Notes under the pieces: model-generated
What the model was told of the DNA's origin: nothing
What the model saw: the letters and a program-made list of their open reading frames with translations, nothing else
The model's database searches: none
Program-made: the position numbers and the translations under genes
Part shown: one piece after another, positions 1 through 9,739 of the stretch
How positions within the stretch are numbered: the first letter of the stretch is position 1
Layout: each line of letters begins with the position of its first letter
Source: Welwitschia mirabilis
Lineage: Eukaryota; Gnetophyta; Gnetopsida; Welwitschiales
Assembly (NCBI GenBank): GCA_051453625.1
Contig: JBOZIK010000001.1
Span: 236,784,719-236,809,435 of the forward strand
DNA length: 24,717 nucleotides
Reading direction: 5' to 3'

Positions 1-39
1 TAACAAATTTATAAACATTTCTAAAAGAATATATGAAAG

Positions 40-140
40 GTAAGAAGCACATAGGTCATCTAGTTGAAGTTTGATATTTTCATTACTTATAATTATTTTT
101 ATTTATGTGACTTCTAATTTGATTATATTTTTGACATTAG
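40..140 (+). other. Probable intron inside the hAT pseudogene
   Basis: The 101-base stretch begins AAAG|GTAAGAAG and ends in a T-rich tract plus TTGACATTAG. Removing it joins the open frame at 1-39 (ending ISKRIYER) to the frame at 141 onward that carries DNQMH and HILNP, with only one TAG at a conserved Trp position. Both splice signals and the restored hAT reading support it. It has not been confirmed by transcripts. Confidence 0.6.
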
Positions 141-187
141 AAATAGATAGGACAATCAAATGCACAATGATTTGCATGATGCCACAC

Positions 188-341
188 ATATTTTAAACCC
201 ACAATTTGGATTTGGAAGGGAATTTAATTGTACAGAAGAGGATGTAAGATTGAAATTGGGACTTATATTTTGAACCCAAAATTTGGATTGCGAAGGGAAG
301 TTAATTGTACAGAAGAGGATGTAAAAATGAGATTGGGACTT
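188..341 (+). repeat. 77-bp tandem duplication within hAT coding sequence
   Basis: Two adjacent copies, about 188-264 and 265-341, share landmarks at a constant 77-base offset: the ILNP codons at about 188 and 265, TTAATTGTACAGAAGAGGAT at 224 and 301, and GGGACTT at 258 and 335. Because 77 is not a multiple of three, the duplication itself breaks the frame. A few differences between the copies show that it is not brand new. Confidence 0.85.
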
Positions 342-1138
342 GAAAATGTATTAGATAAAATGGTATCAGATCTAAGTAAGAGGGATCAAATGACAAAAGA
401 CTTGGTCATGTATAAAAAAAAAAAAGATGGGTTTGATGTTTTGTAAGCCTGAGGGAAAGTCATTGAAACCTCAGCTGAAGCTAGGTGAAATAAGTTGTTT
501 TACTATATTCAAGAACGAATAACTTGTTTTCTAACTAAAAGTATTATCTGATCCTCCATTTGTTTAGAGGATTGGTGGTTTGAGCATGGTTTGGAGACTA
601 TGACTTTGAAAGAGAGAGCCATTCATATTGTTTCACAACCATACAGTGCATCTAGTACTGGTTTGAACTTCAACAGTTATGATTCATTTTTTCATTATAC
701 CATTTTGGAAAATCTTATTTACTATTTTTTGACATTTGTTGTTGGCTTGTTACCTTTTATTTCACAAGCTGTGAGCGTAATTGGAGCATCTTTGAGTATA
801 TACACTGGAAGAAGTGTAAGCAGCTTACAACCTAGAGGTTGAATTATCTAGTTTTTATCCATCATAAGCTTAGATTTGATCTAAAGAAGTTGGCATCAAC
901 AACTTTAGATGTGATGGACCTAGATGATATTCACCCATCATGGGTTGAAGAGGGCGATGGAGATGATGATGCTTCTCATAATACTCCTGTTGATACTCTT
1001 CATGTTTGAACTCCTCCTAATGATGATAGTGAAGATCATAATCTTGATGAGAGCATTGCAAGTCATGCCCCTTTTGATTCAGAGCATAGTGGCAATGAGG
1101 AGCCTTTATTTAGCGTGGAGGAGTTGGGCATGCCTTAG

Positions 1139-1988
1139 ATAGAGGCTAATCCAGTATCTGTATGATCTTCACATCATTCTAACATGTATCAACCACGGAG
1201 GAAGCTACCAATACACAAGAAGACTAGCAAGAGTTCTTAGTTCTTCTAAGAACCATTAGGACATTACTAGATGTTGAAAATTGAAACTTCTGTTTGATGT
1301 TGGTTTCGTACTAAACATTTGGATGACTAGATTATAGTTTCATGTCTCATTGTATATATGGATAATATATCACGCACTGTTCCGCTCTATTGTTTTAATG
1401 TTTCCATTAGTTTAATACATGTCTTAAATGTATAACCTGTTCCAATTCTAAATTGGTCATTCATATCATCATATGTCAATTGTGGTTTCAAATTTTTAAT
1501 TGTATGCTTCAAGATTCGATTGGTAAAAGTCACAATGCATCTAAAAAATGCTCATTTAAAACTTCTGATCACATTATTAAAGGGTTACATATATCCAAAA
1601 GGTGATCACTAATGTCTTGCATGGTTGAAATTAAAGAAAAATGATTTTTTTATGCTTTTTAAGTGCCAAACTTTTTCAAGCAACTTTTTTGTCAACTAGT
1701 CTCTAACTCAATGTCCTAGCTTTTTTTCAAAGGTTGCTGACTTTTTACTTTTGCCAACTTTTTAATCGCTTGCTTTGCTCATAGTTTTAGTTTTCTTAGG
1801 GTTTGTTTAAACTACAAATTTTAAATTTGGCTATACATAGATTTCAATCTGATAAAGGGACTAAAAAGAAACCCTATTCACCCCTCAGCGCTATTTTGAT
1901 TCTACATTTACCTCATTATCATCTTTGTCTATGGCTACTGAACCAAAACCAAAATTTATGCATATCTTTTAATTTTTAGTGAAAAAGA
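1139..1988. other. No gene seen; possible LTR 3' end near 1869-1890
   Basis: This AT-rich stretch has no coding similarity that I recognise. At 1869-1890 the string AAACCCTATTCACCCCTC matches the characteristic 3' ends of the LTRs elsewhere in this window (4945-4960, 15140-15150, 20425-20440). A decayed plus-strand LTR end may therefore lie here. Several T-rich 'caacttttt' near-repeats precede it at 1665-1760. Confidence 0.35.
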
Positions 1989-3056
1989 TTACACCAAAGT
2001 TGGACTCCCATCATTATCACTTAGTTGGGAAGATTCTTCTTCATTCTGATCATCTTCCATATCATTCCATTTCACTTTTAATACCTTCAATTCTTTGCTT
2101 CTAACTTTCTTGCCTTCCTTCTTGTTTGCAGAGTCTGCAGCAATATGACAAACACCTTTGCATCCATAATATTGTATTTGCTTGGACAAAGATGACTTAC
2201 CTTTTAAAGAGCCAATACTCTCTTTATTTCTAGAACATTTTCTAGATATTTTGTTGTCGTCCATCCGTAGAAATGTTCTAAAGGTTCTCACTAAAAGAGC
2301 AAGATCATCACCCTCTATGTCTTAACTTGAAGCTTCACTTACTTCACCTTCTTGGGAAGCCTTGAGAGCAATGCTTTTCCTCTTAGGGACTTCTTCATCT
2401 CCAAGAGATGCCTCACAAGCCATTAAGGAGTCTTTGAGTTTTTTGATGTTGATTTTGTCTATGTCCTTGCTTTCTTCAAGATCTATGGTCTTGACGCTGA
2501 ACCTCTTGGTCAGGATGTAGAAGACTTTGCGAACTACTTTATCTTCAGACACCACTTCACGAAGTCCCCACATGCCATTAAGGCATTAACAATATCATTT
2601 TATCTTTGTGATATATTCAGCAACTAATTTGTTTTCTTCCATTCCAATATTTTCAAACTTTGTTGGAAGCATTTGTAACTTTGTAATTTTGACCACACTT
2701 GTGCCTTCATGAGCATTCTCAAAAGTGTCCCTAACCTCTTTTGCAATTGTGCATTGTGTAACTCTATTGTATTCTTTAGGAGATAAGGCACAAATTATAG
2801 AGTTCATGGCCTTTGCATTTACAGCAACTACCCCTCCGTCATCAGCATCACACTTGTTTCTTGGCTGCACGATTGTGTTTCCTAAATCATCTAATCTAGT
2901 TGACAAAAAGTACCCACTGAAGACTCTCTCTCAAATCTCACACTCAATCAATTGCACGAAGATTGCCATCTTAGATTTCCAATAGTCATAGTTGGATCCC
3001 ATGAATATGGTGGCCTTATAAAAAAAATGGCCCTATTGATTGCTTATAGAAGCCAT
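1989..3056 (-). pseudogene. Ty1/copia gag pseudogene
   Basis: This is a gag relic of a copia LTR retrotransposon, whose product would form the virus-like particle. On the minus strand it starts at an ATG at 3054-3056 (MASISNQ). It then shows GSNYDYWKSKMAIF, the conserved gag N-terminal block, and the UBN2-type core (SPKEYNRVTQCTIAKEVRDT, AHEGTSVVK, LQMLPTKFENIGM). Next come VSEDKVVRK and a degenerate zinc knuckle (YYGCKGVCHIAADSAN) near 2130-2180, where the first and last Cys of the usual C-C-H-C set are lost. An acidic C-terminal tail follows. It is spread over several frames with in-frame stops, so it is dead. The 5' leader and LTR should lie to the right, above 3056. Domain order and motif spacing make the family call solid. 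Confidence 0.85.
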
Positions 3057-3490
3057 ACCATGATGAAGATCTTGAAATAAAAACAATGTAGAAATCTCAA
3101 TTCTGTGGGGAAATTTTTCACCCTAGGGGCATGGGAGTGGAGGAGGTGTGGAGGGGGTTGCTTAAAAAATCTAAATTCTTTAGCTTAATACAGAAATGCA
3201 AGTACTAAAATAAAAAAATAAAGATACAAGCAAACCAAAGATTCATAGCAGTTTGGCTAAAGCTTATTCCACTCTCAAAGGGTAGTAAAATGTCTTTAGC
3301 TTCTTGGTTCCCTCAACACTTGTCTTTGCAGGTGCAAGCAACCTTCTATGTTATCCAAGAGGGCTTTTTTTACCCTAGAAGCAACGTTTTGTCTTGAACA
3401 CCAATGAGACAAACTTTAGTACAAAGCATTAGCAATGGATGTTAATATAGAGATTTACCTAGATGCACTTAATATGAGCTTGGAGACTCA
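3057..3490 (-). other. Likely leader and LTR remnant upstream of the minus-strand gag
   Basis: No coding similarity is seen. The position directly upstream of the gag start, and a minus-strand CCCCTAGGGTG string near 3120-3130 like other LTR ends here, suggest a decayed 5' LTR and leader. I cannot place its borders or a convincing primer-binding site. Confidence 0.3.
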
Positions 3491-4072
3491 AATTTGTTAA
3501 TTATTGAGGAGTACAATAGTTTGGAGTGGAAACACAAGTATCAAAGAAGAGCAAAACATAATTTTGGTAAAATGAAAATGAGACAATGGCCGAAAATTTT
3601 GAATTTCATTCTCTCACTGAACACTGCAACTATAGAAATTGTACTAAAAGCTCTACTAAGAAGGAAAAGGACAAGTGTTCAATTTACACTTAGCGTTGTT
3701 GACGGACATGAGACCAACACAAATATCACAAAATCTATAGTATGCAACCATCAGCATAGAAGTGTCTAAAAGAGAACAATGCAAAATTTAGTTGTGAGAT
3801 AGTAGTTTTAGAATGTTAGTTGCCTAACACCATAGTCTAGATAGTGTACAATAATGCATAAAAGATACAATATGGTGATCGAGCAGGACATTTGGGATTT
3901 GATGCCTTGACCTGCCATGGGTATAAATGTTGTGGGCCCAAAATGATAGCATGACACTTGATTACTAACTAAAAGAAGATGGAAATCTAGGTAAGTACTG
4001 TTAGAAATTGTAATCATCATTGATGCCTCAATAGAAAAAGTAGTGTTGTTAGTTTCCATGCATGCAGGAAAA
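3491..4072. other. No recognisable feature
   Basis: Short open frames exist on both strands, but none shows a motif or domain that I recognise. The stretch sits between a minus-strand gag relic with its leader and a plus-strand LTR, so it is probably decayed repeat or original flank. Confidence 0.4.
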
Positions 4073-4975
4073 TGTGGTAGTTTTCTCTAGACAAAACTGG
4101 TGACAAACTTGTGTACGTGTGACCTTAGTTCCCGTGAAGTCAACCTTAGCTGAAGGCCATCTTGATTTTTCCACAGCAAACTTGTTCTGTCAAATTGGAT
4201 GTCATAAGGGCCACCTTAACTTTTCGAGGTCAACCCAACTTGTCTATGGACATCCTTAGCTTTTCAAGGGCGACCGGATTGCAATCTGCTCAAAACCGAA
4301 TTCAATAAGGTCAACCCAATAATTTGTAAGGTCGACTAGAGAATCACTAAATAGAGACAAAATTAAACAAGGGTAACCCTGCTTTTACGAGATTGACCTA
4401 ACGACCTATTAGTTTCAAAAGAAAATCATCCGTTGGCAAACTAAGAACGTTTCCACTCAAGTTTTGATAAACTAGACTAGATTAGGAAGTTTCTAAATGA
4501 ATGAATCAGTCCTATTGTCTAGTATATAACCTATCTTGCTCAAAAAGAAGTCAGTTTTTATTCCAATTTTTTATATGATTGTAACCTCTGACTAAGCTTC
4601 CTAGCACTATTTCCTTATAAGACTTTCTGATGCCATATTCTTGTGAGAATCAGCTTCAAGAGCCATCAACGTAAACCTTGTGGGAGATATCTGTGCAAGA
4701 AGGCACCACGCAACTCCTTTATTAGCTTTACTACTTTGTATGGTTTTGGATGTGCCCTTAAAATCCAAGAGCTATAGCAAAGGCTACTGATGAATCTAGG
4801 AAGACCACATTTTGGGGTGAATATACCAGCCATTGGTAGGCTGAGGAGTGGTTGCTAACCACTGTTTAGTATTTGGTGTGATTTTATTATCTTTCTTCTG
4901 TCTTTGAGTAATTTTTCAAATTTTAAATATCATTGATCAATACTATTCACCCCTTTAGGGCTGATCCTTCTATCA
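4073..4975 (+). mobile_element. LTR, family A copy 1 (5' LTR of a copia element)
   Basis: About 903 bp, starting TGTGG and ending CTTCTATCA, and directly followed by a primer-binding site and gag, so it is a 5' LTR. It has a matching copy about 15.5 kb downstream (19565-20461) in the same orientation; sampled blocks agree at roughly four bases in five. A TATA-like TATATAA lies at 4523-4529. The first 350 bases hold scattered GGTCAACC, GGGCGACCGG and GGTCGACT variants. The 3' border is firm because of the primer site; the 5' border is set by the first TG near the start of shared sequence. Confidence 0.8.
4523..4529 (+). promoter_or_regulatory. Putative TATA box of LTR family A
   Basis: TATATAA sits in the second half of the LTR. 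The equivalent place in copy 2 reads TATATAG (20007-20013), so the site is shared by both copies. Confidence 0.45.
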
Positions 4976-4990
4976 ATTAGTATCAGAGGA
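4976..4990 (+). other. Primer-binding site (initiator tRNA-Met type)
   Basis: Immediately after the LTR comes ATTAGTATCAGAGGA. It differs slightly from the TGGTATCAGAGC typical of plant copia elements, which pairs with the 3' end of initiator tRNA-Met. The position next to the LTR end supports the call. Confidence 0.75.
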
Positions 4991-5035
4991 AGGTAGAGCA
5001 AGAGATTTTAACAGATCTCTGCTCAATTACCCTAG

Positions 5036-5770
5036 ATGAACCCAAATATAAGGTAACACCTTTTTAAGAGATCAAACTATGCTTATTCGAAAGCCCATAT
5101 GGGAGTTTTTGTTTAGTCCATCGATCTTGATATTTGGGATTCCATTAAACAAGGATACTCATTCCGTATTGTCATACGTCAAAATTCAAGGACTATCTCC
5201 CTGAAAAGTAAGGACAAGTGGAGGCCCCAAGGACGAACATGCAGCAAATTATAATTTCAAAGGTCTAGATGTCATTTCTTGTGCTCTAGATCTGGAAGAT
5301 TTCAGAAGGATTTTAAACTGCATCACTGCCAAGGAAGCATGGGATACTTTGGAGATTGCTCATGAAGGAACGAATCTAGTAAAGCAAGCAAAGTTACAAA
5401 TGCATGTTACTCACTTTGAAGACATCAAAATAGAAGAAGATGAAGGTATAAATGACTTCTTTGCTAAATTAACTAATATAGTGAATCCCATGCATGTTCT
5501 AGGTGAATAAGCAAAGGAATCAAGAGTGGTAAGAAAAGCTCCGAGATCATTACCCAGAGGTTTCAATCAAAGGTTATTACCATTGAAAAAAGCAAAGACT
5601 TAAACCTCATAAGGTTGTATGAACTTTAAGGCAACCTCCAAATCTTTGAGCTCAAATTGAAAAGATGAAAAAAAAAAAGAGCACAGCACAAACTGCAACT
5701 CAAGAAACCTCATCGGTCAAGGAAGGGTCGGATCAAGAAATACATAGTGATGATGAAGCAGCTCTTTTTG
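5036..5770 (+). pseudogene. Ty1/copia gag pseudogene (family A element)
   Basis: This gag relic follows the family A LTR and primer site. An N-terminal block (NYAYSKAHMGVFV, then SIDLDIWDSIKQGY) lies at about 5075-5150, with the usual Trp of the Y-W-K motif replaced by Ser. The UBN2-type core is well preserved at about 5265-5505 (LEDFRRILNCITAKEAWDTL, EIAHEGTNLVKQAKLQM, FEDIKIEEDEGINDFF). It is followed by ESRVVRK and a Lys-rich then acidic stretch (EEIHSDDEAALF-like) that runs into the gap at 5771. Stops and frame changes, such as the stop near 5508 after HVLGE, make it non-coding. The zinc knuckle would lie inside the gap. Same broad family as the gag at 1989-3056. Confidence 0.85.
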
Positions 5771-6334
5771 NNNNNNNNNNNNNNNNNNNNNNNNNNNNNN
5801 NNNNNNNNNNNNNNNNNNNNNNNNNNNNNNNNNNNNNNNNNNNNNNNNNNNNNNNNNNNNNNNNNNNNNNNNNNNNNNNNNNNNNNNNNNNNNNNNNNNN
5901 NNNNNNNNNNNNNNNNNNNNNNNNNNNNNNNNNNNNNNNNNNNNNNNNNNNNNNNNNNNNNNNNNNNNNNNNNNNNNNNNNNNNNNNNNNNNNNNNNNNN
6001 NNNNNNNNNNNNNNNNNNNNNNNNNNNNNNNNNNNNNNNNNNNNNNNNNNNNNNNNNNNNNNNNNNNNNNNNNNNNNNNNNNNNNNNNNNNNNNNNNNNN
6101 NNNNNNNNNNNNNNNNNNNNNNNNNNNNNNNNNNNNNNNNNNNNNNNNNNNNNNNNNNNNNNNNNNNNNNNNNNNNNNNNNNNNNNNNNNNNNNNNNNNN
6201 NNNNNNNNNNNNNNNNNNNNNNNNNNNNNNNNNNNNNNNNNNNNNNNNNNNNNNNNNNNNNNNNNNNNNNNNNNNNNNNNNNNNNNNNNNNNNNNNNNNN
6301 NNNNNNNNNNNNNNNNNNNNNNNNNNNNNNNNNN
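5771..6334. other. Assembly gap (564 N)
   Basis: Run of N. It cuts the family A gag from whatever follows, so the downstream pol of that element cannot be assessed. Confidence 0.99.
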
Positions 6335-6479
6335 ACAACAAAATGCCTAATCAATGTGGGATTTAAGGAAATAACATAAAATAGCAAATTATCGGGCTAG
6401 TAGCAATTACACTATACAATTGAACACAATCGGAATAGTCAACATTATGTATTGGGTGAAATTATCTTTTTCGAAATAA

Positions 6480-6796
6480 TTCCTCATACTTATCTTCTTT
6501 TTATATTACTTTTAGGTTCATCAACTTCTTCTAGATCAAATTGGGCAAACTTCCACAGTTCTTCACTTTCAAAGTAACACTTCATTGTATGCTTCCATAA
6601 CTTATAACATTTTGCATCAAACTTGGGTATTGAGTATTCGCTTATCATAGAATTCACATACGCTTCAACTTTTCACAACAAAGGTGACTTAGCAAGGTTG
6701 CGGATATCCTCTCTTAGGTCTTCCCTTCAACCAACCCTTCATTTTCTTATTCAAAATTTCACTTCTAGCTTTCTCTTATGTGCTTTACCTTGAAGT
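6480..6796 (-). pseudogene. Gag N-terminus of family I retroelement, copy 1
   Basis: The minus strand from about 6668 to 6511 reads openly as VEAYVNSMISEYSIPKFDAK, then CYKLWKHTMKCYFESEELWK and FAQFDLEEVDEPK. This resembles the N-terminal part of plant copia gag proteins (the Y-x-x-W-K block followed by a Glu-rich helix). It lies just downstream, on the minus strand, of a primer site and LTR, as gag should. The second copy at 12190-12554 is homologous (IPKFDKKCYTVWKHKWKYYL). The region nearer the primer site contains stops. Assignment to gag is by position and a short motif, so moderately sure. Confidence 0.6.
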
Positions 6797-6812
6797 GGCT
6801 TTGATACCAAAA
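6797..6812 (-). other. Primer-binding site, family I copy 1
   Basis: The minus strand reads TTTTGGTATCAAAGCC right after the LTR end ATTCAACA. TGGTATCAAAGC is one base from the common tRNA-Met-type site TGGTATCAGAGC. Copy 2 has the same string at 12555-12570. Confidence 0.75.
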
Positions 6813-7429
6813 TGTTGAATATGGTGTGGTCCCAAAATACCACAAGAATTTAAAGTGAACATGTTGAAAGAGCACAAAAAAATATTTTAAATATAATAAT
6901 TAATAATATAAATTAAACAATCAAATTTACAAATTTGATAATCCAAATAAAGCCAATTAGGCAAGACTAATGGTTTAGCCACTAAGGTAACTTCTTCTTG
7001 GCCACACAGGCTCTTACATCCACTTAGGATTTCTTCTTGGCCACACAAGCTCCTATATCCACTTAAGATTTCATCTTGGCCACATAGGCTCTTACATCCA
7101 CTTAGAATTTCTTCTGGGCCGCATAGGCTCTTACATCCACTTAGGATTTCTTCTTGGCCATACAGGCTCCTATATCCACTTAGGATTTCATCTTGGCCAC
7201 ACAAGCTCCTATAACCACTTAGGATTTCTTCTTGGGGTCTTCTCTACATTACTTCACTTCTCCATTTTACATCACCATCTCATTCCTCTAATTCTTCTTA
7301 TAAGTGCTTGAAGGGATGTGACTTTTGGCAAGAGATATGGTGTTTGGTTAATTGAAATTTTGGAAATTACTTAAAATTTAACAATACATATGAACGTGAT
7401 TATAAAGTCACTAGAGAAGTATTCTATCA
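6813..7429 (-). mobile_element. LTR of family I, copy 1, containing a minisatellite
   Basis: About 617 bp on the minus strand, starting TGATAGAATACTTCTC and ending ATTCAACA. The homologous LTR at 12571-13256 starts TGTCAAGACACTTCTC and ends identically. Shared landmarks include CTAGTGACTTTATAAT, the stretch TTTCAATTAACCAAACA, the 39-bp repeat array and an AT-rich tail before the primer site. A PPT-like tract directly precedes it at 7431-7440 and a primer site directly follows it, an unusual combination for one LTR. Confidence 0.75.
6994..7237 (-). repeat. 39-bp minisatellite inside LTR, about six units
   Basis: The units read, on the plus strand, roughly CTTGGCCACACAGGCTC followed by TTACATCCACTTAGGATTTCTT, with a strict 39-base period and few substitutions. 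Because 39 is 13 codons, the minus strand stays open throughout and would encode a 13-residue repeat (consensus ILSGCKSLCGQEE). No known protein repeat is recognised, and the location inside an LTR argues against a real coding role. Related arrays occur at 12793-13036, 14195-14365 and 15152-15251. Confidence 0.9.
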
Positions 7430-7430
7430 A

Positions 7431-7440
7431 TCTCCCACTT
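7431..7440 (-). other. Polypurine-tract-like sequence before family I LTR
   Basis: The minus strand reads AAGTGGGAGA just upstream of the LTR start. This matches the polypurine tract that commonly precedes the 3' LTR of plant copia elements (AAGTGGGAGATTG). Confidence 0.55.
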
Positions 7441-7450
7441 GACTTATAAT

Positions 7451-7572
7451 TGTTAGGATCAAAGAAGCACCCTAGAAGGGGGGGCGAATGAATAAGGTAA
7501 TTTCTCTTTACTGCTTATTTAGACTATAAATTCGAATTTGAATCTTCACAAATAATTAATGAAACACAATCA
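7451..7572 (-). mobile_element. LTR 3'-end fragment related to family B
   Basis: The minus strand ends CCCCCCTTCTAGGGTGC then TTCTTTGATCCTAACA, like the end of the family B LTR at 19525-19564 (CTCTAGGGTGCC, GATCCTAACA). The other side is lost in the gap at 7573. Confidence 0.5.
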
Positions 7573-7672
7573 NNNNNNNNNNNNNNNNNNNNNNNNNNNN
7601 NNNNNNNNNNNNNNNNNNNNNNNNNNNNNNNNNNNNNNNNNNNNNNNNNNNNNNNNNNNNNNNNNNNNNNNN
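7573..7672. other. Assembly gap (100 N, likely placeholder size)
   Basis: Exactly 100 N, a conventional length for gaps of unknown size. It separates an LTR end from integrase sequence, so continuity is unproven. Confidence 0.95.
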
Positions 7673-9228
7673 AGAAAGAGCCAAGTTTTTCAACTAAAGT
7701 CATTAATAAACGTAACAAAATAAGATGCTCTACTAAAGACATCACTATCGTCGACCCAACAACGTCCAAATAAACCAAATCTAATTTACCAGTATTCTTA
7801 TTTCCAGAAACAGATTTTTTAAAGTTTACATGTTTTTCTTTTGCAACAACACAATCCTCGACAGAAATCTCAAGAAATAGAGTTAAACTTTAGAAGCAAG
7901 TTTTTAGAACTCAGAAACTTCATGTCTGTTTCACTGAGATGTCCAAGTTTCTTATGGCAAAGAGACACGTCCTTGTTACTTGCAACAGAAACATTGTGCT
8001 TCACCCCATAACATGCAAAGTGTACAAGATCTCCCTTCTTTTTGTCCTCATGCCAGCACCATGGCGACTTTCATTACCTTCCAACCACTTGCGCCAAAGA
8101 AGACTAAATAGCTAGTAGCATCTAACTAACCTACTGAGATTAAATTTTTAGCAAGCAGAGGCACATATCTAATATCCTGAAGAAACAGTTTTTTGCCATC
8201 ACTTCCTTGCACCATCACAGACCCAATTCCTTTGATCTTATAGCGGCGATCATCCCCCAGATAAACATACTTCTCTGAAACTTTGTTATATAAAGAAAAC
8301 ATGAAAATATCTAGGCAAACATGAAAAGAAGCACTAGAATCCAGAATCTAAATGTCAGGGCAAGAGTATTGAAAAATGTTTACCTTTTGTGCGTCTGCAA
8401 TCAACACAACATCAACATCTCCTTCTGCATTCAAACCTTGTCCCCCTTCGTGGTTCTACTGGCTACCTCCTTCTTTCTATTTACGCTTGCTTTTTAGGCT
8501 ATAGCAAACTTTCGTAAATGGCCTTTGTTCTTGCAATGCCAACATTCATTGCTTCTATAGACGGATCTTGCTCTGCTCTTGCTTTGCCAGCGTCCTCCTA
8601 CTCTGGTCTGAGAATGTCCTCTACGGATAGCAAGGGCTTCTCTAACAGACTCAACAATGTTAGTTTTGGATGCATCTAGAAGCTTTGAAATTACAGTGTT
8701 CAAGTGCAGCATAGTATTAGAGGCAGTCATCAAGGTAGTGCGAACAATCTCCTAGGAATCAGGGAAGGAACTAAGGACCATAATTACCCTTAGGTCATCC
8801 AACTGTGTGAACAACCCATTCATCTCGTTCAGGTGTGCTTGCAGTGACACACCTTCTTTCATCTTCACTTTAAAGACCTTGTTGATAGTATAAAACTGGT
8901 TCATGCTAGTAAGTTGATCATACCTCTACTCCATAATCTGCCACAATTCTGTTGTTGTAGAAATTTTGCTATGATATTGAAGAATCTCATTGCCAAGGCA
9001 CAGTTGAATCAACAAAAGTTCCCTTCTATCAAGTTTCTTCCACTCTTCGTCAAGGTACTTCTTTAGCCATTCTGTGTCAGAAAGTCCAAATGCCACCTTT
9101 GCACCTACTTCCATGTTTAGGACAATGTCACATTCCTTCTGGCAAAGGTTGTCTTCCATCAGAACCTTCCACACGCTCCAGTTCTTAGCTCCAATTAGCC
9201 ATTCGCTCGTTTGCAAACATTCCATCAT
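7673..9228 (-). pseudogene. Ty1/copia gag-protease-integrase pseudogene
   Basis: Minus strand, in order: gag start near 9228 with NWSVWKVLMEDNL and CQKECDIVL (about 9115-9185); a helical gag core ending TTTELWQIME; then YDQLTSMNQFYTINKVFKVK. The zinc knuckle ECWHCKNKGHLRKFAIA near 8500-8550 keeps C-C-H but has Ala for the last Cys. The protease motif ILDSSASFHVC is near 8320-8350, with Ser for Gly in D-S-G, and a stop replaces the usual Trp before it. YVPLLAKNLISVG is near 8130-8180. The pre-integrase block EDCVVAKEKHVNFKKS is near 7815-7860, then LDLVYLDVVG, the start of the integrase core, near 7755-7785. Frame changes and stops are spread throughout. RT and RNase H, expected next, are cut off by the gap. 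Its LTR is at 9266-9734. Confidence 0.87.
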
Positions 9229-9265
9229 TGTTTAACTAAACGGTTGTATAGAGGGATGTCAAACG

Positions 9266-9734
9266 TGTTGTAGAGACACAAGTGTTAATGAAATACACAA
9301 TAGCAAAGCTATTAAACAATGCAACTAGAGAACACAGAGACAACAATTTACATGGAAAAACCCAATGAGGGAAAAAAACAACGGGAAAACAATGTAGAGC
9401 TCTATTATCTTCCTTAGAAATTACAAGCCAAGAACATGCTTCAAGCCAACAATAGGCTTTAGAAAAGAATGCCTCACAGAACTCTATCAACTCTTTATAA
9501 CAAACAACCCTCACACCACCATTAAATAGGCCAAGGGTTACAACCAATTAGGGCTACAAGCCAAAACCCTAAAGAGGGTATCATCCCTCTCTTAACACAT
9601 GTCCCATCTCTACCTAATAGCCCCAAGGACAGTTTCAAAATAGAAATCTCCTATTACAATATAAAAGTAGGGCCAACGTAAAACATATTATTAAGGACGT
9701 TACACAAGAATAAATTTGACTTCACATATCAACA
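9266..9734 (-). mobile_element. LTR (5') of the gag-protease-integrase relic
   Basis: 469 bp on the minus strand, starting TGTTGATATGTG and ending CTCTACAACA. The termini TGTTG...CAACA form a perfect short inverted repeat. It lies upstream of the gag at 9228, with a short leader containing TTTGACATCCCTC where a primer site should be; that site is not recognisable as the usual tRNA-Met type. Its outer edge falls exactly where the PPR pseudogene begins, so this element inserted into the PPR sequence. Confidence 0.75.
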
Positions 9735-9739
9735 GCAAG

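Larger units (their letters stand above)
1..1138 (+). pseudogene. hAT-superfamily transposase pseudogene, C-terminal half
   Basis: This is the C-terminal part of a plant hAT (Ac/Tam3-like) transposase, a cut-and-paste DNA transposase. Reading along the strand I see: a segment ending in DNQMHNDLH and HILNPQFGFGREFN (about 150-230), typical of the region before the dimerisation domain; DWWFEHG near 570; IVSQPYSASS near 625-655; then in another frame from 770 CERNWSIFE, the hallmark C-E-R-N-W-S block of the hAT dimerisation domain, followed by LNYLVFIHHKLRFDLKKL (about 839-892). An acidic tail runs to a stop at 1136-1138. In-frame stops lie at 833-835 (TAG) and 1007-1009 (TGA), and a TAG near 150 replaces the Trp expected in the R-W-D-N-Q motif. 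Sequence before position 1 is missing, so the zinc-finger and DDE start are not visible. It is clearly non-functional. Family assignment is firm; exact exon structure is inferred. Confidence 0.88.

Noticed and set aside
3808-4059. An 83-residue minus-strand ORF
   Set aside because: No motif or neighbour supports it; left as unassigned sequence.
6887-7204. A 105-residue Cys/Gly repeat protein on the minus strand
   Set aside because: It is produced by the 39-bp minisatellite inside an LTR; the 62-bp relatives would not keep the frame, and there is no sign of a gene around it.
9236-9547. A 103-residue hydrophobic minus-strand ORF
   Set aside because: It lies inside the LTR at 9266-9734 and has LTR-like, not protein-like, conservation.
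9560-9580. Telomere-like CCCTAAA string
   Set aside because: A single short occurrence inside an LTR, not an array.
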